Source: Plantago major (taxonomy: Eukaryota > Streptophyta > Magnoliopsida > Lamiales > Plantaginaceae). Taken from it: a DNA stretch of 64,000 nucleotides. The stretch is taken from assembly GCA_026545765.1 (NCBI GenBank), contig CM048844.1, positions 51,866,932-51,930,931 on the forward strand, given 5' to 3'. Numbering within the stretch: position 1 is the first letter of the stretch; the number at the start of each line of letters is the position of its first letter. This document shows, piece by piece, positions 1-12,700 of this stretch. Position numbers and translations under genes: made by a program. A model generated the notes under the pieces. That model saw only the letters and a list, made by a program, of their open reading frames with translations. It made no database searches and had not been told where the DNA came from.

Positions 1-2930
1 CTCCGAGGAGATTGACATTGTTGGTGATGACGAGTCAGCAGAGCTGGAGCAATCTCCCCGTCCGAGCCGAGAAGAGCCCGAGGTAAGCTCCTTGATTCGG
101 TTAGTTGTTCCGAGTTTAGGGTCTCTGAAGCATTGGGATTACATGCGAGTCTCTAATGTGCAGGGTGTTGGTGCGGCTCAAGAGACCAGCTCGCAGACTA
201 TAGGAGCTCGCCGTCCGGGCCGTGCCGGGAAGGAGCCCGAACATCCGGTAGAGATTCGATCCCTCATTCGCAACCTAGGTTACAATTTTAGGAGTAACCC
301 TAACCGAATTCCGTTCGTTCTGGATCCGCAGGAGCCTAACATCAAGGAGGTGCATGATACCTTTGAGGCACCTACCGAGTTAGGTATGTTCGAAGAAGGT
401 GTTGAGGATCGGGTCCAAGTAGCTGTTCCCCTGCGGACGGTGGTAGAGTTGGGTTCGTTGTCCGAGGATGATAGAGTGGAGGAAGAGGTCCGGGCCGAAA
501 ATGTTGGTTTCGAAGAAGAGGAAGAAGAAGAAATACTGTCCGCCCATGTTTTTCGGAGGGCATCTGCTGGTCAAGCGGGCCCGAGTCACCAGATGACCGA
601 AGAGGAATTGCCTGAGGGGCTTAAGAGGGGCGAAGACGTGTTCCGAGTGAAGTTTCCTCGGTCAAGGGACGAAGTTACTCACCCTGATCCGGAGGGTGAA
701 TTGAATGAGGATGGTACTTTGCCCACCTGTCCTTCGATTATACTGGCTGAGGAGGTGGAGGAACTTCGGAGGAAGTACGAGATTCCGGAGTGCGTGGAAA
801 TTCTCGTTTCGGACGAGTCACATGCTTTCTACAATCCGCCTCCGGGATACATGTGCGTCCATGAAATAAGTCTCAGATTGTGGTGGCTACGCCTGTCGTC
901 CGAAGTTCCCGGAGATTTTTAGCAAAGACGGTTAAGTCCACATCAAATAATCCCCAACTCGCTCGGAAACCTGATGTTCTTCGGGGTAATGTGTAAATAT
1001 AAGGACATCCCGGTCACATTTGATAACTTCCGAAAGTTGTTCAACATTAGTGTAAGTAATAGGAACACTTTGTTTTATATGTTCGTATGTTGTCAAGCAT
1101 ACACATTTTTTGTCGCCCCTTTCTTCGTTGGGGATTCACTGGTGGAAGAGATACTTCTTCGTCCGGCCAGCTCTGAAGCAAGGCCAATCCGACGCGGAAA
1201 GGCCAAAGTGGCAATTTGAAAAGAAATTTTTTCGAGGCAGGCTGCCAGACGGGAAACCTCCGGCTCGGAACGTCCCTTTATGGATGCAAGCTCTCCATCA
1301 GAATCAGGATCCGGAGAAGTACTTCTTCCGAGGGTTGATATGCCAACCTCTTCCTTATCTGGCCGGCTTTTCAGAGCCAAGTTTTTGTGATGGAAAGAAG
1401 GACTTAAGTGTTTCTTCCGTCGGGCACGTGGTTGGTCTTCCAAGTCGGTGGTTATTTGCTTTGTCTATAGTTATAAATTGTAAATTTCTATTATCTTGCT
1501 TCTTATTGTCACTCGGATGTGCAGATTTTTAGTTCGAGTACACCATGTCCACAATGCGAGAGTTGAAGAGGAAGCAGAATGCTGCTTAGAGAAAGGAGAT
1601 GGAGGAGGGTACTCGGACACAAATTATCAAGACTTCCACTGTCCTGCCAATGGAGGAGCCTCGGAATGCCGCTGCTTTCCGAGCTAAGAGACTTGAGGGT
1701 CATGCATGGTAGCAGCCTGCATAATACCTACCTTGACAAGGGTAAGGTAGTCGGGTTCAAGGCCAAGAAACCTCCGAGATCTCGTGTCTCGATCCCTCGC
1801 CAAGGCTCGAAGCCGCACGCAATGGACAAAAGCATTCGTCCGAAGGTCCAATCCCTCCGGCCAAGAAGGGCAAGGGAAAGATGAGTGATGCGCCGAGCGG
1901 AGTCGATGTCGAGGTGGCTCGGTCACGCTTCTGAATCGGACCGGATTACGGAGTTGATCGCTGCTCAGTGCAAGGTTTGTTCGTTTAGATTTCTGATTGG
2001 TGTTTCAACTTTCTTTGGCTCGCGCCTCTAACTTTTTAATGTCGATTGTTCTCACTTGCCACCGCTGCTCAGCGTGTTCGTGGTGGTCGGAGGGCCACAC
2101 TAGAGGAGGACCTCGCCAAGGCCGAGGTCGCCGGCGGTTGAGATGTCTCGCTGAATAGTCTGGTCCGAGCAAATTAAAAAGACTATAGTCGCTAAGAAGG
2201 AGGCCGAGCCTGAGACGGCCAAATGAAAAGCGCTATCCTAGCGTTGAGAGGGATTTGAAAGTTCACCAAGACAGATTGATGAGTTCGCTACGCCTCCCGA
2301 GCTTCAAAGATATGATGCTAAGTCGCTAAAGGTCCAACAAGGGTCGCTCAGATTTCTTGGTTCGACTCGCAAATTCTTGCTCAATCTAAGTATGACGAGG
2401 CTCGACAGATGGGTTCGATGCTATGGGCCGCTTCTAGAGGAAAGGTTGATTCGAAAGTGGTCATGACTTGACGTCAAGGCGCTTCGCTTTCAAAGAGGCC
2501 GATGGTTCGACTTTGTTCCAGAGGGTGTCTCGTATGAAGACTTGCTCCAATGCGAGTTTGTGGAGCTTGTCTGTGATGAAACAGAAGACAAGAAGTTCGA
2601 CCGCGGTGGTCCGTATCTTCTGCAGTTCGTGCCCCGTTGTTGATGTTTAGTGTCTTTGTTCCTTTGGAGGACCACTTAGAGCACAACCGAGACCGGCCGA
2701 TTGACTTTGCCCCCGCCCAAGGTTTTGATCGACTGACTTGATGCAACGATGCCTTGCCTTCCGAAGAGTGTCGTTCTGAGAGATAGAAGCCGAGAACGGG
2801 AGCAGTGCACCAGAGGGGGATGCTTGAGGCCCTCCTAACTCAGCCGATTCATCCGAGTGGCGAGAGAGTGAAGGCGGGTATGCCCTGGATCTCAGAATTG
2901 TGAGCCTTCGCCTTGAGACAATGTTATTTC
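1..2930 (+). pseudogene. Antisense gene of the Tat element with Transposase_28-like domain (5' end cut by window)
   Basis: Frame 2 is open from base 2 to 82, a GT-AG intron follows (83-163), and the frame continues in phase to about 880. The exon is acidic with a poly-Glu run near 515-533. From about 745 to 1100 it has the signature of the plant 'putative gypsy type transposon' family (Pfam Transposase_28): EEVEELRRKYEIPE, then YNPPPGYMCVHE, then after a frame change PEIFSK, and KDIPVTFDNFRKLF at about 1000-1040. Beyond that, Lys/Glu-rich pieces (STMRELKRKQNAA near 1545) run to about 2650 in several frames, with a second possible intron at about 1975-2072. Such genes lie between pol and the 3' LTR in Tat elements, antisense to pol; the function is unknown. 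Frameshifts near 880-900 and later break it, though several fall at CTG-type sites and may be sequencing error. Confidence 0.6.
83..163 (+). other. Intron of the antisense gene
   Basis: The donor is GAG|GTAAGC at 83 and the acceptor TAATGTGCAG ends at 163 (81 bases). Removing it joins two open frames in phase 0 (EEPE to GVGAAQE). A branch-like CTAAT lies close to the acceptor. Confidence 0.6.
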
Positions 2931-3640
2931 CTTCTTAGTCGTTGTTTTATGTAACTTGCTTTATCTATACATTTGACTCAGAATCGTGTTATCGGTCCTG
3001 CTCGCTGGTGGCTCCGGAGAAACTTTTATTATCGGCTTGTGTTATTGCCCTTCCGAATGCATGCTTCTCCTCATGCTGCTTGAATTTGTAAACCGATCAA
3101 GAATCAAGTTTTCATTGTCTCACTTGTTCGGATAATGTGTCCGAGTCCACGAGGCCCAATTTCCTGACGTTAATCGCTTTAAGTAAATTCTCCTTTGCTA
3201 GTTTCAGGACGGTCGGACACTTGTTCGTCTCAATCATAAATCCAAATTTTTATCATTGTGAGTAAACAGAATGATTCAGAGTCGTGTCTTCAAATGTTAA
3301 CCATACGTAAAAAAATTGGTTTTCCCAAAGTCAGAATAAGTAGGACTAGTTCGATGTTATCATCCTTAGGCCGTAGGGACTCAGCAGCCGTTCAATCATG
3401 TCGGCTTGTGAGAAGTTGGTAAAAAGTAGACAATCAAGAGAAAAGTCGAGTGACTCACACGGGTCACAGTCGGTACGGAGGTCATCATGGCAGCTTTGAG
3501 CTGACGCATCCGAACGGGTAATTCACTCAAGAAGGCAGGCAATGTGAAGGGATTTTCTGGGTTGGGCAAATAGCGGCCCAAGCGTTAGGCCCAAGTCCAG
3601 GCCCAAGCCCATCACCGGCGGTTATGGGCCACGTATACTC

Positions 3641-3668
3641 CGATTGGTCCTTCACTTCTATATATATC
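3641..3668 (+). promoter_or_regulatory. Promoter-like CCAAT-reverse plus TATA box
   Basis: GATTGG (3642-3647) is followed 11 bases later by CTATATATATCC (3658-3669), with G/C-rich sequence upstream. It is positioned to drive a plus-strand transcript into 3700-5180. The direction is an inference, because an alternating TATA stretch reads almost the same on both strands. Confidence 0.35.
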
Positions 3669-3699
3669 CTCGATTGTACGGTTTTCGCCAAATCATTCC

Positions 3700-5182
3700 A
3701 TCCCTTTTATAGTAATAAGTGGTCCGGATCCCGGGTCCGGATGTCTGACGAGTGAGTTTACACCACCGTCCCTATGCGTGTTCTTGCCTCTAGAGGTTTT
3801 CCGGTGTTTCGGAAATCTCTTCGGGTCAGACCATGCTGGAGACGATGAAGTCAAGTCATTCGGATGCAAGCTCCTTCGGATCCTCGTACTAAGCTTGAGC
3901 CCCGGGGGTGGGGGGGGGGGGGGTAGACTAGCTCGATGGCACGGGGGATTACCCAACATTAACTTATAAGCTTCTAGCATATCCGAAGTCGCTTCACTGA
4001 TCAGATCCGGGACGATAAGTCGGCAGGATTGGTTTGCAGAAGCCCTTCCAAGATTCCGAGGTTCGCAAGATCCGCCGGATGTTGGAAGGCCTTTATCAAA
4101 GCCGCCTTGTTGAGTTGTTCGCCTTCCGATAGACGTAGGGTCGGGTGACCTCAAGTTGGTATGGTTATTCGGAAATATTGTTTCAGATTCCGGATCTTGA
4201 AACGACCAACCTTGAATATTGGGGTAGTCGCTTGAAATCTCCGGGCGGAACTCGCCATATCCGCCCGCCTTGATAGATTTGGTCACATCCTCCCCTTTTT
4301 TATTCAAGCATGGAAGGCCCGAGAGGGTCTACTTGTTAAGCTTGGAAGGAAAAGGGGATACCGCTACTCTCTCTCGGAGGCATGTCGGAAAACGTTTGCT
4401 TGAGTAAGTTGTTCGGCTCGCCCTTGCGGTTCCGTGACCGAGCATCGGCTTCATCAGTAATTTCATTCCGTAATTGAAGGCCCGGCTACTTGCACCGAAG
4501 GGAGTTCCTGATAATGCTGGTCTTGTTGGGGATCAGAACTGCAAACCATCGTGAGCTAGCTGCATGACTAAGGTCCGTTGTCCAGATTCCAAACCGGCTA
4601 GACGGAAACTTCGCTCCCAGACTGAAGTCCGGGGCTTCGCACTCGAACGGAGTTCTCGACATTACCGATCTTGTTAGAGTCTTCGGCTGGATGCTTCCGA
4701 GTGACTTGGATCGTTCCGATTATCTAGGTTGTTCCCTTCCAAATACTTGAGTAATTCGAGAAGGATTTACTGTAGTATGTGGTAGGAGACGATCCGGATT
4801 GTCGTGGTGATACTTGCTTGTCGCGAACCGCTTTCTTCCGCTTAGAGGTCATGAAGCATTCTATCGGGATGTCTCAATGGCCTCGATTATCCCGTTGTTC
4901 GCTCCCATATACTAGGTTATCCGAAAGGAACTCCATGATCTCTCGAGTTGAACTTGTTTTGTCGAAGAGTCAAGTTCTTCCTTATTCAAATGTTCGCAGT
5001 GTAGGATTGATTATGACCGAATCAAAAGGCTCGATAAGCCTAAGTACAAGATCGTTCTTCTAAAGATGGAGCTGGAAGAGTAGGAGAGTTAACTAGAATA
5101 GGTGCTTGTGTCTTTGTAAGCTTGATCGTGGCTCTTCTGCTCTTCACTTTGTAACTCGGTCCTTACTTTGTTTGAATAAAAT
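3700..5182 (+). pseudogene. Possible second antisense transcription unit of the Tat element
   Basis: It is bounded by the TATA-like box at 3658 and an AATAAA signal at about 5176 in a T-rich tail. A short Ser-rich start (SSHSDASSFGSS, around 3850) resembles the N-termini often seen in Transposase_28-type plant genes. A coding-like stretch near 4820-5075 includes YDRIKRLDKPKYK and ends at a stop before the tail. Between them no frame stays open, so it is either spliced, decayed or corrupted. I do not recognise a product. Confidence 0.25.
3910..3923 (+). repeat. Run of 14 G residues
   Basis: An uninterrupted G run is preceded by CCCGGGGGT. It has quadruplex potential and is a length-error risk in any assembly. 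Confidence 0.8.
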
Positions 5183-5454
5183 GCGTTGTTTTTGTTATCA
5201 TTGTCTTTCGTTTATCAGGTTATGCTTGCTCGGATCGGTGTGCAACTTAGACCAAACGAAAGCTAGGTGACTTTCCTTGTGATTCTTGCTAGCAACGGGT
5301 CCGAACGACTAATTCGAAAGGAGTGAAGATGTGTTATGAAAGAAAAGTTGTATTGACTTGATGGAAATCGAATTACAACTTGGGGGCTTCGAGGCCTGTT
5401 CATAAACACAAAAATAGATCGACAAAAAGTGGCAGTTATTGCAATGCTCCTTTC

Positions 5455-8091
5455 CTAAGTGTAGAACTTTTGGAGGTTCTTGGCATTCCAAGTTCTCTTC
5501 AAGGATCGCCTCGTCGCCTTCTAGCTCAAAGCTTCCATCGACTCGCTCCAAAGAACTTTGTAAGGTCCTTCCCATTTAGGCTTGAGTTTCCCAACATTGC
5601 TTAGAATATCGACACTTCTGAGGACTAAGTCTCCGACTTGTATATCGTTGGGGAAGACATGCTTATTGTAAGCTCGAGCAGTCATGGATTGGTATCGGAG
5701 TATGTTAGCTAATACCTTACTTCGTTTGTCTTCAAGGAGCTCAAGGTCGTAGATCCTTGCGACTTCATTGTCAGCCGGTCATCCGGATCCTTCGGGTTTC
5801 CACTTCTTCAAGGAATGACCGCCTCGCATCCATAGACAAGGAAAAGGCGCCTCTTGTGTAGAGGTCCAAGTCGTCGCCCCATGTGCCCAAAGGACTGCTA
5901 CGAGATCATCTCGCCTAACTATCATGGAGGTCCTCAACCTTTTCTCCAAGATTTTGACGATGGTCTTGTTGGTGGCTTCTACTTGACCATTAGCTTGGGG
6001 TGGCCAACTAAGTGAAGCGCTAGTCTCTTTTGACAGACTGAAGCCAGTCCTTTAGTCTTGCCCCCGAGAACTGAGCCCCATTATCTGACACTAGGATTCT
6101 TGGAAGTCCGGGCGCGGCGCGCAGATGATGTTCTTCCGTATGAATGTCCGCACTCGCTTTCAAGAATGGTCGAAACCGCCTTTCAACACATTTAGTGAAA
6201 TACCCAACGCCACGTATCAAGAACTTCTTCCGATGGGTTCCATATGGAAGGGACCAACTATGTCTATGCCCCATTGATCAAATGGACATACTATAATTGA
6301 CGGAATCATAGGGTTGGCGATGTGGTATGTCGCATAATATTGGTAGTCTTCACAAGCATGCCAAGTCGACGGCCAAGGTCAATGGTAGCCAATAGTATCC
6401 TTGTCTTATGATCTTTGCGCCAAGGTTCTTCCCCGAGTGACTTCCACAACTTCCAAAGATGGATTTCCTCCATCACGCCTTCGCTCGGGATCCAGCATCT
6501 CATGTTGCCGGTGAAGGATTTTTGTAAAGATCATCTCCATGATGAAGTATCTTTTGTTCGCATAGGATCCTCCTTGCTTCTCTAGGATCCAAGGTAGCGA
6601 ACCGTCCTTGAGATGGTGGAATATGTCACCATCCAGTTTCTTTTAGTGCTCAAGAGGAAGACTTGTCCATTGGAGTTTGCCAAGGAGGAGTCTGTGCGGG
6701 TCATCAAGATGACACTTCTCGTGTCCAGAGCTCCTAAGGCCGAGGCATACTTGGAGAGGGCATCAGCTTTTTCGTTCCATTCCCTGTGGAATTGGTCAAG
6801 AGTGAAGTCCTCAAAATGCTCAACCTCTTTCTTGAGAAGTCCCAAGTACTTGATCATGTTAGGCCCTTTAGCGGTAAAGGTCCCGAAGAACTGGGATTGC
6901 ACGAGTTGTGAATCTATGTAAGCCTTAATTCTTTTCGCTTGAAGAGCTCTCGCCATCCTTAGGCCGGTGAGGAGTGCCTCATACTCAGCCTCGTTGTTTG
7001 TTACTTTAAAGTTGAGGGTGATGGCGTATTCTAGCTTGGCTCTGTGACTTTCAAGAAAAATTCCTATTCCTCCCAATCGCCCAAGAGAGGATCCGCCCAC
7101 TTGTAATATCCAACAACTTGTCTCTCAACTTGTTCTCCATAGCGAGAGTAGGCACCTTTTCCTCCTCTTGCTTCTTGCTCAAGATGTAGGTATCAAGTGT
7201 CGATGTCTCATCTAGGGAAACATGTGCCTCACCCTTAATGAATCGCCCATGGGTTCTCGATACTTGGTCCAAAGTCGAGACTATTCCTGTGTCTCTTGGT
7301 CTGCTTTCTTTGCTTTCTTCCTCCAAGGAGTCTTTACTTGAGTGAACATGACGCGTGGCTCATATCCTTTCGGGCTTCGCTTTCCTTCGCTTCCTCCGGA
7401 TAATCTACCAGGAAGTCGGCAAGGACTTGTGCTTTTTTGGCAGATGGAGCTTGATAACCGATATCATATTCACTTAGTTTGATCGCCCACTTGGATAAAC
7501 GTCCTGATTGGTCTGGCTTACCTAGGACATGTTTGAGTGGTTCATTGGTGAGGACCACGATTCGATGAGATTTGAAGTAAGGCTTTAGTCGTCGTGCAGT
7601 GTAAACTAGCGCGAAGGCGAGCTTCTTGATCTTGACATATCTGGCCTTGGAGCCCACAAGTGCTTTGCTCAAATAGTAGATTGGTAAATGGTCATTGCCT
7701 TGTATCCGCACCAATACAGAACTCATTGCTTCATCAGTAGTGGCCAGATAAAGGTAAAGAGGTTCGCCTCTATCGTTTAGACAAGAGGCGGTGAGAGGAG
7801 GTATCTTTCAATTATCCAGTATTCTTCACACTCCTTTGTCCACTCAAACTTGTCTCCTTTCCTTAGAATCTTGAAGAAGGGTAAGTTTTTCTCGGCGGAC
7901 TTGGAGATGAAACGGCTTAATGCCATCACCTTTCCCAAAAGCTTCTGAACATCATTGATAGTTTTTGGCTGTGGTAAGTCTAGGATTGCCTTTATTTTCT
8001 CCGGATTAGCGCTGATACCTCTCTCTGTGACCATGTAGCCAAGGAACATTCCTCCCTTTACTCCGAACATGCACTTTTCAGGGTTCAACTT
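5455..8091 (-). pseudogene. Tat pol, C-terminal half: RT end, RNase H, second RNase H, integrase
   Basis: Minus strand, in order: the end of RT with [10 protein letters not shown] and [11 protein letters not shown] just inside 8091, running to about 7775; the RT-linked RNase H (about 7726-7380) with IYYLSKAL and KWAIKLSEYDI; the second, host-type RNase H (about 7100-6650) with NNEAEYEALLTGL and AYIDSQLV; and integrase (about 6500-5455) with ILVSDNGAQFSG carrying the second catalytic Asp. Integrase ends in the usual chromodomain-free tail RTWNAKNLQKFYT followed by TAG (5455-5457). The frame changes at least five times and stops are present, so no functional polyprotein is encoded as read. The upstream half was separated by the copia insertion at 8092 and then lost. 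Confidence 0.85.
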
Positions 8092-9746
8092 TGTTGGTCC
8101 AGATAACGGCAAAGTAAAAGACTACCGGGGTGAATAGTCTTTAAAACTTTTGTCGATAATAAATGTTTCTCGATATTCAATAGATATCCGATACTTAGAA
8201 TCAGAAAGTGTAAGACTTAATAAAGATAAGTGTAGAAACAGCTAATAAGTGTGTGTGGTCAAGTATAAATACAGAAACGTAAATGACACAGCAAGTATAG
8301 TGGTATCTGGAGGTGGCGTAGTCCTCCAACTAATCCACTTCGGTCTATCAGAGACCTAGAATTCACTAGAATAGATAATTGAGATAACCTTACAATAATC
8401 CTATTCTAAGATTCTGAACAATTGGTTCCCAACCAAATGTTTCCCCTGAGTTGTTCCCTAGCTTCTTCAGCCAAGTACTTCCTATACTCAGAAACCTTTG
8501 AGTTATTCCCTAGCTTCCCAAGCTAAGTACTTCCTATACTCAATAACCTTGGAGTTATTCCTTAGTTTTCCAAATCAAGTACTTCCTATACTCCGGTAAC
8601 CTTGGAGTTATTCCCTGATTTTTCAAACTAAGTACTTCGTGACTCCACGCCTGCTTTGGTGTTGGTTTCGCTTGAGTTGTCGATGAGCGCCTTAATAACT
8701 TTTCGCTTATTCAGATAGCTCAGAACTGTTACTTAATACACTTTACAGCGTATGGTATCTTGTTCGATTTTACTGACCCAAGTCTTATGATATCTGTTCA
8801 AGAGAATGAATCTCAAATAGTTAATCTTTTGATTCAATTCCTTCACAGATAGCTTTGCTTGTTTAGGATCAGGACACTTAGAACTTCAGTGTTTACTCAA
8901 GATCAAAAGCTTTAGTCGCAACAGAAAGCTTTGATGATAAGTAAGAAGCTTTGAGAGAGTAAGATCAGAGATCGTATGTTTCAAATAAGATTCAAGGTTC
9001 GAAGTCAGGTTCCGTGTTCTCTCAAGTTGTCTAAGTGTTGATATTTATAGATGAATTTGAGTGCCGCTTGAATAGTATCCGCAGCTCAAATTCAAACTAT
9101 CGATATCTCGTATATAGTCAGAAGGTGTTTTGTCTTCTTCTCGGTTGCTTTGCTTTTCGCATATCTCTCTCTGCATTAAATGCTTTGTACTATACTTTTT
9201 GTCCTGTAGTATCAACGGAAGTATGCTTTGTATCAGAAACTAGTGTTATCTGATTCTTTGCACGTCCTTATCTTCATTCTTCAGATACCACTTGTTATTC
9301 ATTGAAACAACTTTGTTTTCAATATATGTTTTTTCGTAAACGTGGTTAATGCTCAAGGTATCGAGAATAGATATCTGGACACTTTCCTCGATTTCAGATA
9401 TGTATCTCATTTCTCGATATCTCTTGTGACGCTTTGTTTGAAATCGTCTGCTCACAAGATATCCGCTAAGATATCTCAATAATGATTCAAGAATCTTGTG
9501 CGCTTTTCTTCAAATCTTCAAATGTTGTCGAGCTTCGGATGTCTTCTTCGGTCTTCTTCATAAAATAAAAATTACATTTTGAGACCTAACATCCTATACA
9601 AGATTAGCTAGACTATCATACTTAGTGGGTTTCCTCTTTTACAATGTTCAAGTGAACCAAGAGTACTAATCACCTTTCTGAGACTAAGATAAGTCATCAT
9701 GTTGCTGAACAAAATCTAAACAGATATTCTAACAAAATATCTAACA
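8092..9746 (-). repeat. 3' LTR of copia copy H
   Basis: It is 1655 bases with TGTTAG at its 5' end (9746) and ACCAACA at its 3' end (8092). It is homologous to the LTRs at 26104-27789 and 39984-41613. Short AT-rich direct repeats with AAGTACTT recur near 8470-8640. Confidence 0.9.
9042..9050 (-). promoter_or_regulatory. LTR TATA box (copy H)
   Basis: CTATAAATA on the minus strand occupies the same place in the LTR as in copy I (26833 and 40686). Confidence 0.6.
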
Positions 9747-9760
9747 AATTTCCCCATTTT
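9747..9760 (-). promoter_or_regulatory. Polypurine tract of copy H
   Basis: AAAATGGGGAAATT on the minus strand lies directly upstream of the 3' LTR; it is identical in copy I at 39970-39983. It is the expected primer site for second-strand synthesis. Confidence 0.8.
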
Positions 9761-12700
9761 GATCACCAACGATGACTATCTTCCCTATTACAACTGATGA
9801 GGAAACAATCCACCACTTAATCATTTCTTGAGATCTTTTAAATCATATAATTATGCGTAGTAGACATCAACCAAATCACAAGGTGTGATCTTTACGACAA
9901 GTTATCTTTTATAAAATACTATCTAAGAGTAAGTTCTTCGATAAGTCGAACTTAAGATTACGATAACTTTAATAGAGAATACAGCTTGAGCTCAAATGTA
10001 AAAAATACAAAACTACATAGTAAATTAGGACAACAGAGTAACCAAGCTCCAAGTAAACATCCTAAAGAACTAGTCTTCAAGTCTTCAATCTTCAAGTCTT
10101 CAACAAAATTTCTATGGATCACCGCAAATTTCCTATCTCCAAACCTTTGATGTCATCGTATAATCATAGAGAAGAGTTCGATAAGCATCTCGTGTCTCGC
10201 AAATCCACGACTTCTTTGTAGGTTTTGGTAGGATTTTTCGCAAAATGCTCAACCCATAGGTACTTTCCCCACTTCCTGTGCATGCTCTATCTCGATATCC
10301 GAAAGCTTGAAGTATTCATAGATAATCTTCGATATCCGATGTTACCCTTGTATTGATCTTCCGCCGATAGAACGACTCATGTGGTTCCAAAGAAGTCTTG
10401 GTCTTGTGCCTGTTCTGTGATATTCGTAATCTTGTGCACATCATCCGCTTTCCATATGGACAATCTTCGAGAGGTCCTTCTTCATGGCTTCAGCTTCTCG
10501 ACAACTTAAAATCCAACCATGCTTTGATGTGATTGGTGTTGATCAAGGTAGGTTTATTCTTTCTCCATGCCATAAGTCGCTTGAGGATTGGTTCGAAATC
10601 TTGAATTCACCAATAGATGCTTAAGTTCCGTAATCCAATAGCCATTTTTCCGATTGATGCACCAGAGATGAGGAATCATTGTCATACTTCACATACTCAA
10701 TTTGGCTTCTTCCGCCTCGAGTGGAAGTTGACTTTGTCTTTGTTCAGCCTCACCGCTCCTTTTCGCCTTGAATTCTCTTTGGGTTGTTGATTGAAGAACT
10801 ACCACCGGATAGACTTGGTATTTCCAGAGGGTGTTTTAGCCGCCAGGCTTTGCAAATGGGCCCGCCAGCTTTCAAGTTTCCTTTTTCTCGTGAAGAGGAG
10901 CTTCATCTTCATCGCTTTCTTCATCATCTTCATCAAGATCAATTCTGTGAGATCTTTGCAGCCTTCTTCATTGCCCTCGACTTGATTTGACCTTCTTCTT
11001 CTTCTTCAAGATTCATCAATCCTCTTACTTGTCTTCTCCTCAAGCCTTCGTACTCGGAGGTTTCTGTGCCATGGACCTTGTTACCATTTTGGTTCCTTCA
11101 GTAGGTTTCTGGGAAGCAACTTGGCTTGAGGAGGGTTCATTGATTCTGAGTGGTGGCTGGGAAGTTTTTCTTCTTCCTTTCTGAGCAGCACCAGCCCCAG
11201 ATTTCTTCTTGTTTTCATCTCCTTGTTCCCATTCCCCCTGACTTTGATGTCCAGATTTGTACTTTCTTTCCCCTTAGTCATTGTCATTGACCTACCTCAT
11301 AAAAGAATCTGAGAGAGAGTCAAAATGCCCATGTAAATAGTTGTAGGCAGTGACCAACTTCTGAAGTTCGGCTTTGAGTTCCTGATTTTGCTTGATAAGT
11401 CCATTGTCCTTATCAAGGAGCTCGCCAATGGGCCTAGGATGGCATCCGCTTCCAAAGAAGGTAACTTGCCTCTTGAAAAGCTTTTTCACTAAAGACACAT
11501 CATCGCCCCTTATCATTCCTGCATCTTTCGAAAGCAATGACTATGATAGTAGTTCTCGAGTGATGAGCTCAAAGGAACTTTCTCATTTCGTAGGGACCGA
11601 GGTAATTACTTCCTTGTTCGGAAGACATCTCCTTATTCAGAGCAAAGTACCAAGATTGCACCGCCATGTATTCACGGAGTGGACGTCATGCTTTGTTGAA
11701 GATTGTAGGAGCAATCAACTTTCTTTTCAAGTGAGAAACCGCTAAATGTTCATGGCGGTGCTCGCCAAAGTCTTGTCTTCTTCATCATCTAAGTGATTAT
11801 CCCAAAGGATCTTCATCCTCTCGACATTCTCATCAATCGACAAGTCCAAAGAACCATCTTAGAGATTGGTTTCTTTCGGGAGGAGGATGGTACTTCTTTC
11901 AAGATGATGCAGCCTTTAGCATCATGTTTGACTTCGTATACTTGTTCAAGATTTAGTATTTGTCGCTTAGCATTAATAACATCCTTTAGTTCTTCAACCG
12001 CAGAGTAAGCATTGATTTCTTTGAGGTATTGATCTTCTAGTTGATCAAGCTTTTCTCCGATTGAGCTATTTGATCTTCCAAATTGAAGATGTAGTCGTTG
12101 TTCTTCTTCCAACAGCTTGTCCGAGTTGAGCACTTCGTCCGAGTGTTTAATATTTTTCGATTGATTTCAAAGAGCTCAACTACTTGTTCTCAGAGTAATC
12201 GCGTGTTGGTTAGAAGATGCATGAGTAGATTTCGAGGTGATGTAGACGGAGATTTCGTGAAGTCTTCTCGCTTGCTTTTCAGCAGCTTGAGGCAATGTTT
12301 TCCGTGAAATTCCTCCGGTCCTCGGTGCAGGCATCATCATCATCCTTTTTGTCATTATCATCCTTTTGGTGATGGTCAATGGGAGGTTCATCAAAGTAAT
12401 TTTCATCCATTTCTTCCTCCTCATCATCTTCAGATACAAGATTGATCACTTCCGGGATAGTGATCTTCGCCCATTAACTTCTTCTTGTTCGTAAGGTATG
12501 AGTTGTGAGTCCGGCGAATCTTGAATTCCATCTCGTAATCTTGTTTGACCATCCGCCTGCTCAAAGGCATGTATCAAACTATGCCACTTCTCCGAAAAGT
12601 CCTCGTAGTAGAGTCGAAATCAATGTTGTTCTAGGGAACATTGCTTCGACATACGCTTCTGTGTCAAGAGCTCGTGCTCGCCCTGTTGGTTGATCTTATT

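Larger units (their letters stand above)
2931..5454. other. Tat 3' region between the antisense gene and the end of pol
   Basis: The first part (2931-3580) looks like an untranslated tail of the Transposase_28-like gene: T-rich with no open frame. From 3641 a promoter-like segment and then weakly coding plus-strand sequence follow. The minus-strand open frame at 3693-4307 is proline-rich only because of the C/G run at 3901-3923, and I do not count it as a gene. Base composition here is visibly more GC-rich than in the rest of the window. Confidence 0.4.

Noticed and set aside
1110..1532. 140-codon frame overlapping the antisense gene
   Set aside because: It overlaps the expected continuation of the Transposase_28-like frame and shows no conserved motif beyond short frame-shifted pieces.
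3693..4307. 204-codon minus-strand open frame with a poly-Pro segment
   Set aside because: The proline run is the complement of the G run; no domain, no start context, and the plus strand has better signals.
8440..8650. Regular repeats with AAGTACTT resembling a CRISPR array
   Set aside because: The repeats are irregular, the spacing varies, they occur in all three LTRs of the family, and no cas genes are present.
12176..12439. Met/Lys-rich minus-strand frame
   Set aside because: Another frame of the same stretch reads as the Asp/Glu-rich part of the extra gene, which is conserved in copy I.
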